Source: Planctomycetota bacterium
GTDB taxonomy: Bacteria > Planctomycetota > Phycisphaerae > UBA1845 > PWPN01
Reading direction: 5' to 3'
NCBI GenBank assembly: GCA_020346805.1
Contig: CP070790.1
Coordinates: forward strand, 3,083,026-3,088,349
DNA length: 5,324 nt
The notes beneath the pieces were generated by a model. That model searched no databases. It worked only from the letters and a program-made list of their open reading frames with translations, and was not told where the DNA came from. Position numbers and translations under genes: made by a program. Below, one piece after another: positions 1 through 4,559 of the stretch (the stretch's first letter is position 1; every line of letters begins with the position of its first letter).

Positions 1-174
1 GCGGTTTGCCGGAACATGGATTATGCGGGCCTCAAGATTGATGAAAAGAAGAACCAGGTACGCGGCAAAGAAGCGACGATATCGGCGGACGATTCGCAGG
101 TCCGGATCATGGTGATCCCGACCAACGAAGAATTGATCGTGGCCCGGCAGACGCTTGAGGTTTTAGGTAAGTAA
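1..174 (+). CDS. ackA: Acetate kinase, C-terminal 57 residues (5' end outside window)
   Basis: Frame 1 is open from the first base to TAA at 172-174 and encodes 57 residues. The end contains VIPTNEELIVARQ, which matches the conserved C-terminal signature of acetate kinases (VIPTNEEL-IA in the E. coli enzyme). The preceding segment, with AGLKID followed by KKNQ and a short ISADDS stretch, also fits the last strands of the ASKHA fold. The enzyme interconverts acyl phosphate and ADP with carboxylate and ATP. Beside BMC genes it most likely takes the acyl phosphate made from the compartment's acyl-CoA (acetyl, propionyl or lactoyl) and recovers ATP. The active site lies upstream of the window, so catalytic residues cannot be checked. 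A related propionate/butyrate kinase is possible but less likely. It is followed by an 84-nt gap before the BMC-H gene. Confidence 0.87.
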   Translation, partial: AVCRNMDYAGLKIDEKKNQVRGKEATISADDSQVRIMVIPTNEELIVARQTLEVLGK

Positions 175-258
175 CTGCGGAGCATAGAAGTGCTTTGGTA
201 AGAAATACGGACGAAAGGGAACAAAAACTATTTTGGATTTTGTATAGGAGTTCAGGTC

Positions 259-534
259 ATGGCCCAGCAAGCATTGGGATTAATAGAGACGCGCGGGATG
301 GTCGCTTTGGTAGAGGCGACCGATGCTGCTTTGAAAGCGGCGAATGTTACGTACGGCGGCTGGAAGCAGGTTGGTTCCGGTTTTGTCACCGTGGTAATGG
401 AAGGTGATGTGGCGGCGGTAAAGGCCGCCGTTGATGCCGGTGCCGCCGCTGCCGCCAAGGTTGGCGAGGTTGTGAGCGTGGATGTAATTCCCCGCCCCCA
501 CAACGACATCATCAAGGTTTTGCCGGGCAAATAA
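259..534 (+). CDS. BMC-H shell protein (PduA/CcmK-like hexamer)
   Basis: This 91-residue protein is a single canonical BMC (Pfam00936-type) domain and would form the hexameric tiles of the shell facets. It opens with [16 protein letters not shown], as in PduA, CsoS1 and CcmK. Edge residues Lys26 and Asn29 and the PRPH motif with Arg79 sit at the same numbers as the hexamer-edge residues known in PduA. The pore loop is VGSG at residues 38-41, with Ser40 at the pore as in PduA, suggesting a small polar channel. Residues 50-67 form the usual Ala-rich helix ([18 protein letters not shown]). The start is supported by AGGAG at 246-250, eight bases before ATG. It is the only hexamer gene in the window. 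The PVC BMC loci usually described carry two, so a second may lie upstream. Its length is typical and no circular permutation or fusion is seen. Confidence 0.97.
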   Translation: MAQQALGLIETRGMVALVEATDAALKAANVTYGGWKQVGSGFVTVVMEGDVAAVKAAVDAGAAAAAKVGEVVSVDVIPRPHNDIIKVLPGK

Positions 535-545
535 TAATCCGGCAA
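520..545 (+). other. Possible RNA hairpin across the BMC-H stop codon
   Basis: TTGCCGGG at 520-527 can pair with TCCGGCAA at 538-545, giving seven Watson-Crick pairs plus one G-U, around a 10-base A/T-rich loop that contains the stop codon. No T-tract follows, so it is not a standard intrinsic terminator. It could serve as an mRNA processing or stability element that keeps the hexamer transcript abundant relative to downstream genes. This is a reading by eye with no folding energy. Confidence 0.3.
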
Positions 546-663
546 CGGGCATTCGATCGGGCTTGATGAGAACCATTTCGTTGGGCCGGGTTGAAGGTTG
601 ATGATTTGTGCTGCGGCGTGTGGGCGGCGATGTGTTCCCGCAACTTACAGTGGAGAGACGACC
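546..663. other. Gap between BMC-H and first BMC-P, no gene seen
   Basis: This stretch of about 118 bases after the hairpin holds no ORF with coding character. An in-frame ATG at 598 would extend the downstream BMC-P by 22 residues (Cys/Arg-rich, unlike any BMC-P N-terminus), so it is treated as non-coding leader. The last part holds the GGAG ribosome-binding site at 652-655. No clear promoter or terminator is visible. Its length is larger than the other gaps, so an internal promoter or processing site is possible. Confidence 0.45.
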
Positions 664-969
664 ATGTTCATCGGCAAAGTGACCGGTTCAGTGGTGTCAA
701 CTCAGAAGATCGAAAGTGTCGTAGGTCTGAAACTGTTGCTGGTTCAGGCATACAACATAAAGAATGGCAGGTTGGAGGTAACTCCTCGAACGGCAGTGGC
801 GGCCGACACCCTGGGGGCGGGTGAGGGTGAGTTTGTTCTGGTAACGCAGGGTAGTTCGGCCCGCTTGACGGATCGGACTAAAAACGTGCCATGCGATGCA
901 GTGATCGTCGGTATTATCGACGCGATGCAGGAAGGTACTAACGAGGTTTACAAGAAGCAAAAGGATTAG
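664..969 (+). CDS. BMC-P shell vertex protein 1 (EutN/CcmL family pentamer)
   Basis: This 101-residue protein belongs to the EutN/CcmL/CsoS4 family, whose pentamers cap the twelve vertices of the icosahedral shell. The family start FIGKVTGSVVST occurs at residues 2-13. The central signature ADTLGAGEGEFVLVTQGSSAR is at residues 46-66 and is the usual GAG-G-x-VLV-x-x-GSSAR motif. The closing strand is DAVIVGIID at residues 77-85. The ATG at 664 is chosen because homologues start with this M-x-x-G-x-V pattern and GGAG (652-655) lies eight bases upstream. The earlier in-frame ATG at 598 would add an atypical leader. A charged tail (residues 86-101, ending KKQKD) extends past the core fold. Of the three BMC-P proteins in the window this is closest to the family consensus, so it is the best candidate for the main vertex protein. 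Confidence 0.95.
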   Translation: MFIGKVTGSVVSTQKIESVVGLKLLLVQAYNIKNGRLEVTPRTAVAADTLGAGEGEFVLVTQGSSARLTDRTKNVPCDAVIVGIIDAMQEGTNEVYKKQKD

Positions 970-1038
970 CGTGTCGGTATGGGGCAAGGACGGTCGGCGT
1001 TTATGGTTTGAGATTAGCATGCGGATGGAGCAATAGAA
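970..1038. promoter_or_regulatory. Spacer with ribosome-binding site for the aldehyde dehydrogenase
   Basis: The 69-base gap between BMC-P 1 and the dehydrogenase contains GGAG at 1027-1030, eight bases before the ATG at 1039, which fixes that start. A five-codon ATG...TAG minicistron (1019-1036) lies just before the start, probably by chance. No promoter or hairpin is evident. Confidence 0.5.
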
Positions 1039-2484
1039 ATGAGCACAGCGATCAATGAAACATTGATTCGGGATGTGGTTAGTGAGGTTTTGGGTCGGCT
1101 GCAGACGTCAGCGACCTCGCCGATAACACCGACGGCGGCGCCGGCGGCGGCAACCGGCGGACGGGATGGTATTTTCCAGACCATCAATGATGCGGTGGCG
1201 GCGGCCAAGGCGGCCCAGCAGCGGCTGGTCGATGCCGGGCTGGAAAAGCGGGCCCAGGTGATACAGTGTATCCGTGATATCTGTCTCAATCAGAAGGAAG
1301 AGCTGGGTAAGTTCGAATATGAAGAGACCAAGATAGGGCGGCTCGACCACAAGATCGCCAAGCTGGTGAATATCGGCACCAGAGTGCCGGGAATGGAAAT
1401 GCTCAGGACCGACGCGGTGAGCGGCGATCACGGTCTGGGTGTTACCGAGTATGCACCCTTCGGCGTGATCGGAGTGATTACGCCGGTGACCCATTCGGCC
1501 CCGACCCTGGCCTGCAATGCGATCATGATGATATCGGCGGGCAATACCCTGGTGGTCAATCCCCATCCCAGCGGAATTAAGTCGGCGATCTTGATTACCC
1601 AGATGATTGCCAAGAAAGCTCGCGAACTGACCGGACTGGACAATCTGATATGTGTGATTGAAAAACCGACCATCGAAACGGCCAATGAGATCTTTACTCA
1701 TCCCGATATACGAATGCTGTGCATTACCGGCGGACCGGGGGTGGTAAAAGCGGCGATGGCCAGTAATAAAAAAGCGGTGGTGGCCGGTCCGGGCAATCCG
1801 CCGGTGGTGGTGGATGAGACCGCGGATATCGAAAAGGCGGCGGCGGGCATCGTGATCGGTGCCGCCTGGGACAACAACCTGTTGTGCATCGGTGAGAAGG
1901 AAGTGTTCGTGGTCGAAAGTGTGGCCGATCAGTTGCTGGAAGCGATGGGCCGGCACGGGGGATATCGGCTGAACAAGGAACAGATGGATGCGGTGGCCAA
2001 AGCGACCATTCATTACGATGAGAAAACCGGGCATTACATGGCGGATAAGAAATATGTGGGCAAGGATCCTCAGGTTATCGCCGAGGTGATAGGATTAAAT
2101 TTGCCGCGGGGAGTGGAATTGTTGTATGGGGAGGTGGATGAGTCTAATCCGTTATTGCCCTCCGAACAGATGATGCCGGTATTGCCGGTGGTTCGTTGTG
2201 CCAACGTCGATCAGGCGATCGACCTGGCGGTCAAGTACGAGCACGGCTTCGGGCATACGGCCATGATCTGGTCCAAGAACGTGAACAACATGACCAAGAT
2301 GGGCAAGGCGGTTGATACCACGATTTTTATAAAGAATGGTGCCTGTATGGCGGGATTGGGTTCCGGCGGCGAAGGTTTCAGCAGCTTCAGTATTGCCACG
2401 CCCACCGGTGAAGGAGTCACCAGCCCGCTTACCTTTACCCGAGTACGTCGATGCGTAATGGTTGACAATCTTCGCATTATTTAA
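1039..2484 (+). CDS. CoA-acylating aldehyde dehydrogenase, BMC-targeted (PduP/EutE family)
   Basis: This 481-residue enzyme would oxidise a short aldehyde with NAD+ and CoA to an acyl-CoA inside the microcompartment. Residues 5-21 (INETLIRDVVSEVLGRL) form an amphipathic helix, and residues 22-42 are an Ala/Pro/Thr linker. This is the standard N-terminal encapsulation peptide layout of PduP-type enzymes. The catalytic domain follows: VIGVITPVTHSAPTLACNA near residues 143-161, the nucleotide-binding CITGGPGVVKAAM, the GPGNPPVVVDETADIEKAA segment, and the catalytic Cys283 (codon at 1885) in NNLLCIGEKE, equivalent to DNNLPCIAEKE in EutE. It ends with FTRVRRCVMVDNLRII, typical of the family, so it is complete. 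Lactaldehyde is the likely substrate given the aldolase downstream, but propionaldehyde or acetaldehyde cannot be excluded from sequence. It sits between two shell genes in the operon. Confidence 0.95.
   Translation: MSTAINETLIRDVVSEVLGRLQTSATSPITPTAAPAAATGGRDGIFQTINDAVAAAKAAQQRLVDAGLEKRAQVIQCIRDICLNQKEELGKFEYEETKIGRLDHKIAKLVNIGTRVPGMEMLRTDAVSGDHGLGVTEYAPFGVIGVITPVTHSAPTLACNAIMMISAGNTLVVNPHPSGIKSAILITQMIAKKARELTGLDNLICVIEKPTIETANEIFTHPDIRMLCITGGPGVVKAAMASNKKAVVAGPGNPPVVVDETADIEKAAAGIVIGAAWDNNLLCIGEKEVFVVESVADQLLEAMGRHGGYRLNKEQMDAVAKATIHYDEKTGHYMADKKYVGKDPQVIAEVIGLNLPRGVELLYGEVDESNPLLPSEQMMPVLPVVRCANVDQAIDLAVKYEHGFGHTAMIWSKNVNNMTKMGKAVDTTIFIKNGACMAGLGSGGEGFSSFSIATPTGEGVTSPLTFTRVRRCVMVDNLRII
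1051..1101 (+). other. Encapsulation peptide of the aldehyde dehydrogenase
   Basis: Residues 5-21 of the dehydrogenase have hydrophobic residues in a helical spacing (Ile5, Leu9, Ile10, Val13, Val14, Val17, Leu18, Leu21) with charged residues on the other face. An Ala/Pro/Thr-rich linker separates this helix from the catalytic domain. Such N-terminal helices are known to recruit PduP-type enzymes to the BMC lumen. Targeting here is inferred from pattern and position. Confidence 0.8.
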
Positions 2485-2494
2485 TGTGAAGAAT

Positions 2495-2522
2495 AATTAC
2501 GAATTACGAATTGAGAGTTGAG
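2495..2522 (+). repeat. Short tandem heptamer repeat in the spacer before BMC-P 2
   Basis: Four consecutive 7-base units fill most of the 39-base spacer: AATTACG (2495-2501), AATTACG (2502-2508), AATTGAG (2509-2515) and AGTTGAG (2516-2522). The first two are identical and the last two are diverged. The AT-rich block contrasts with the GC-rich genes on either side. The third and fourth units supply GAGAG (2513-2517), the only ribosome-binding-like sequence for the BMC-P start at 2524, so the repeat overlaps a translation signal. Confidence 0.7.
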
Positions 2523-2523
2523 A

Positions 2524-2799
2524 ATGATTTTGGGTCGCGTAGTCGGTAATGCGGTTTCGACGGTTAAGCACGATTCGTTGGGAAGCGTTCGGATGCTGGT
2601 GGTCGAGCCGATTCAAGCGGCGAATCTGGATCCGGTGCTGGCCCTGGACACCTTGGGTGCCGGCGCCGGCAGTCTGGTGGTGATGAGCAGCGACGGCATG
2701 TACACGCGCCAACTGGTAAACGACGACACCTCGCCGGCCCGGTGGACGGTGATGTGTATTATCGATAACACCGAAAGGGTGCTGGAACTAACCACATGA
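2524..2799 (+). CDS. BMC-P shell vertex protein 2 (EutN/CcmL family pentamer)
   Basis: This 91-residue EutN/CcmL-type protein starts MILGRVVGNAVST, matching the family's opening strand. It has the central signature ALDTLGAGAGSLVVMSSDG at residues 40-58 and ends with the strand WTVMCIIDNTERV at residues 74-86. Compared with the consensus, GSSAR after the VLV strand is replaced by SSDGMYTRQLVNDDTSPAR, giving a longer loop. The ATG at 2524 is chosen over a TTG six bases earlier because it gives the family N-terminus, with GAGAG (2513-2517) six bases ahead. Its stop overlaps the next gene's start in an ATGA (2796-2799), so the two are probably translationally coupled. It would cap shell vertices, alone or mixed with the other two BMC-P proteins. 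Confidence 0.94.
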   Translation: MILGRVVGNAVSTVKHDSLGSVRMLVVEPIQAANLDPVLALDTLGAGAGSLVVMSSDGMYTRQLVNDDTSPARWTVMCIIDNTERVLELTT

Positions 2800-3401
2800 G
2801 TAGACCGGTAGTAACAGCGATCATGCTTGAAGATATGCGGCGTCAGGGAATGGAGATTCGCCTGCAGAAGGGGGCGATCATTACCCCGGCGGCCCATGAC
2901 TGGTTCAGGGAACATTCGGTTCCGGTGGCCTGGGAAGACGGGGAAAAACGAACCGGTACTTTGGCGGTGGTGATGAACCCTTCGCTGCCGGAGATGAGGG
3001 CCATGCGGACCATGCTGGATCGCATAGGGGGATTGGTTGAAGTGATCGAGCCGGCGGACGGGAAAGGCGGAATGGTTTCGGCCACTCGCCGACTGTGTGA
3101 AGCGATTGTGCGTAACCAGGTCTGCAAGGGTGTGGTGTTTGCAGTTGATGGAGCCATGCCGGTCTGCGTGGCCAATAAGCATAAGGGGATACGGGCCTCG
3201 TTGGGGGTGGGTGTCCCGATGGTGGAAGAGGCGTGTCGGGAGCTGGGAATAAACGTATTGGTATTGGAATACCCAACCCAGACGACTTTTCAGATGAGGC
3301 AAATGATCGATCGGCTGATTAATTGTTCGACCCAGGGGCGGGCGGAAACCTTGGCCATGATCGAAGCGCTGGAAAAAGGGAACGGTAATGCGAATCGGTG
3401 A
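2796..3401 (+). CDS. RpiB/LacAB-like protein of the BMC locus, catalytic Cys absent
   Basis: This 201-residue protein has two parts. Residues 1-48 include GAIITPAAHDWFREH, a motif resembling the ITP-x-A segment near the N-termini of ethanolamine BMC proteins such as EutQ and EutT. Residues 53-175 look like the RpiB/LacA/LacB sugar-phosphate isomerase fold: a first strand with LAVVMNPS, then GVVFAVDGAMPVCVANKHKGIRAS (two pieces, residues 112-128 and 129-135), and ELGINVLVLEYPTQTT. Counting back from the conserved ANK-x-x-GIRA, the position of the RpiB catalytic Cys is Ala116, and the usual GTG and HND motifs are also replaced. Ordinary ribose-5-phosphate or galactose-6-phosphate isomerisation is therefore unlikely. 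A binding, structural or altered catalytic role is inferred. It lies between two BMC-P genes and overlaps both (ATGA upstream, 14 nt downstream), so it is probably made in step with shell parts. Confidence 0.75.
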   Translation: MSRPVVTAIMLEDMRRQGMEIRLQKGAIITPAAHDWFREHSVPVAWEDGEKRTGTLAVVMNPSLPEMRAMRTMLDRIGGLVEVIEPADGKGGMVSATRRLCEAIVRNQVCKGVVFAVDGAMPVCVANKHKGIRASLGVGVPMVEEACRELGINVLVLEYPTQTTFQMRQMIDRLINCSTQGRAETLAMIEALEKGNGNANR

Positions 3402-3669
3402 GGTTGTCGGGAGAATAACGTTGAACAAGTGCGATCCGATGATGACCGGGGGGAGGTTTTTGTTGGTGCAGCCTTACGATCCGCAATCGCTGCGTGAAAA
3501 TAAACCAGGCAAGGGTGAACGTGTGATTGTTTACGATCGGCTGGGTGCCGGTTTGGGTCACCAGGTGGGATTCAGTGAAGGCCGCGAGGGGGCGTGCCCG
3601 TTTTATCCGGAACGGGTGGCCATTGATGCCTATCTGGCCTGCATACTGGATGAGGTGACCTACAGTTGA
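3388..3669 (+). CDS. BMC-P shell vertex protein 3 (divergent EutN/CcmL family)
   Basis: This 93-residue protein begins MRIGEVVGRITLNK, contains RFLLVQPYD at residues 23-31, and carries the pentamer signature DRLGAGLGHQVGFSEG at residues 50-65. It ends with AYLACILDEV at residues 81-90, the usual closing strand. It differs from the consensus: the loop after the signature reads GREGACPFYPERVAIDA in place of GSSAR, and a charged insert RENKPGKGER occupies residues 36-45. The start overlaps the end of the RpiB-like gene by 14 nt, with AAGGG (3376-3380) seven bases before the ATG. Its stop is about 20 bases before the aldolase. It is the most divergent of the three pentamer proteins here and may cap a subset of vertices or mix into hetero-pentamers. 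The family call is firm and the special role is not. Confidence 0.92.
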   Translation: MRIGEVVGRITLNKCDPMMTGGRFLLVQPYDPQSLRENKPGKGERVIVYDRLGAGLGHQVGFSEGREGACPFYPERVAIDAYLACILDEVTYS

Positions 3670-3700
3670 ATGACGATTGGTGGTGATGGTTATGGCTATG
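3670..3700 (+). promoter_or_regulatory. Multiple in-frame candidate starts before the aldolase
   Basis: After the BMC-P stop the aldolase frame offers TTG (3677), GTG (3680, 3683) and ATG (3686, 3692, 3698, with another at 3713). No GGAGG-like site is present. The best weak site is GGTGGTG at 3679-3685, six bases before ATG 3692. Re-initiation after the stop at 3669 is likely, so the exact N-terminus is uncertain by about 12 residues. Confidence 0.4.
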
Positions 3701-4546
3701 GTAAATGAATTCATGATCAAAAAGGAAATCTGCGAGATTGGCAGAAAGATTTATAACAAGGGATTTGCCGCTGCCAATGACGGGAATATCTCCTATCGCA
3801 TCAGCGCGAATCAGGTGCTGTGTACGCCGACACTTATATGCAAGGGTTTCATGAAGCCCGACGATATCTGCATGGTGGACATGGCCGGTAAGCAGGTTGC
3901 AGGTAGAAAGAAACGTACCAGTGAGGTGCTGTTGCATCTGGAGATTTACAAGCTCGATCCCCAGATTAAGGCGGTGGTGCACTGCCATCCGCCTTACGCC
4001 ACGGCGTTTTCCATAGCCGGTGAGGAGATACCGACCTGTATTCTCCCGGAGGTGGAGGTTTTTCTGGGTCGGATACCGACGGCGGTTTATGAAACGCCCG
4101 GGGCCCAGACATTCGCGGATACCATTCGACCTCACGTGGCTAACTCGAGGATCGTGGTCTTGAAGAATCACGGCACGGTCTCCTGGGGTGAGAATTTGGA
4201 GCAGGCTTACTGGTGGGCTGAGATTCTGGATGCCTATTGTCGAATGTTGATCATGGCCAAGCAGATCGGCCGGGTGGAGCGGATCAGTGAGCCGAAGGTT
4301 GAGGAACTGCTGGATTTGAAGGAGCAGTTCGGCATGGGCGTCGATCCGCGCCGGCTGGAGAATGCCGATCTTTGTGTGAACACGGAGTTCGGCCGAGGTT
4401 ATAACAGTTCCTTCGGTGCGAACGGTGGAACGGCCTCGGGTTTGCCGACGGGACAGGCTCGTCCGGGTGCGGTAACGCCAAATGAAGCTGAGGTCGAACA
4501 GGCGGTACAGGAAATCACCGACCGAATAATGGCGGCACTGGTTTGA
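3692..4546 (+). CDS. Class II aldolase, fuculose/rhamnulose-1-phosphate type, BMC-targeted
   Basis: This protein of about 284 residues matches the class II (zinc-dependent) aldolase/adducin family. It would split L-fuculose-1-P or L-rhamnulose-1-P into DHAP and L-lactaldehyde. AAANDGNISYRI is the family's phosphate-binding opening. The catalytic Glu is in TSEVLLH (codon 3923). Metal ligands are the two His of VHCHPPYATAF (codons 3980 and 3986) and the His of KNHGTVSWG (codon 4169). All expected active-site residues in view are present. The family core is about 215 residues. Here a further stretch of about 70 residues carries a Gly/Ser/Asn/Thr-rich linker and a final amphipathic helix ending at the stop, which looks like a C-terminal encapsulation peptide. 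The lactaldehyde product fits the acylating dehydrogenase upstream. Exact sugar specificity cannot be read from sequence. The start is uncertain among several codons at 3677-3713. Confidence 0.92.
   Translation: MAMVNEFMIKKEICEIGRKIYNKGFAAANDGNISYRISANQVLCTPTLICKGFMKPDDICMVDMAGKQVAGRKKRTSEVLLHLEIYKLDPQIKAVVHCHPPYATAFSIAGEEIPTCILPEVEVFLGRIPTAVYETPGAQTFADTIRPHVANSRIVVLKNHGTVSWGENLEQAYWWAEILDAYCRMLIMAKQIGRVERISEPKVEELLDLKEQFGMGVDPRRLENADLCVNTEFGRGYNSSFGANGGTASGLPTGQARPGAVTPNEAEVEQAVQEITDRIMAALV
4484..4543 (+). other. Putative C-terminal encapsulation peptide of the aldolase
   Basis: The last 20 residues contain VEQAVQEITDRIMAAL, an amphipathic helix pattern (Val, Val, Ile, Ile, Met, Leu on one face), preceded by a flexible linker rich in Gly, Ser, Thr and Pro (about 4394-4483). 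It resembles the dehydrogenase N-terminal helix, NETLIRDVVSEVLGRL. BMC cargo is known to use such terminal helices. Function here is inferred. Confidence 0.72.
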
Positions 4547-4559
4547 GTCGTGGTTATGA

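Noticed and set aside
175..258. Possible promoter before the BMC-H gene
   Set aside because: The A/T-rich stretch has a TATAGG-like hexamer but no matching -35 at normal spacing, and that hexamer overlaps the ribosome-binding site. Not supported.
598..663. 22-residue N-terminal extension of BMC-P 1 from ATG 598
   Set aside because: The extension is Cys/Arg-rich and unlike any EutN/CcmL N-terminus, and GGAG at 652-655 supports ATG 664.
1019..1036. Five-codon minicistron just before the aldehyde dehydrogenase
   Set aside because: Too short to judge and overlaps the dehydrogenase ribosome-binding site. No rare-codon or attenuator pattern is seen, so chance is the simplest reading.
1108..2034. 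Long open frame (308 codons) on the - strand opposite the aldehyde dehydrogenase
   Set aside because: Its product is His/Arg/Gly-rich low-complexity with no family signal, and it lies entirely across a clear enzyme gene. It reflects the codon bias of the + strand gene.
2613..3428. 271-codon - strand open frame opposite BMC-P 2 and the RpiB-like gene
   Set aside because: His/Arg/Pro-rich shadow crossing two real genes, with no ribosome-binding site or family motif.
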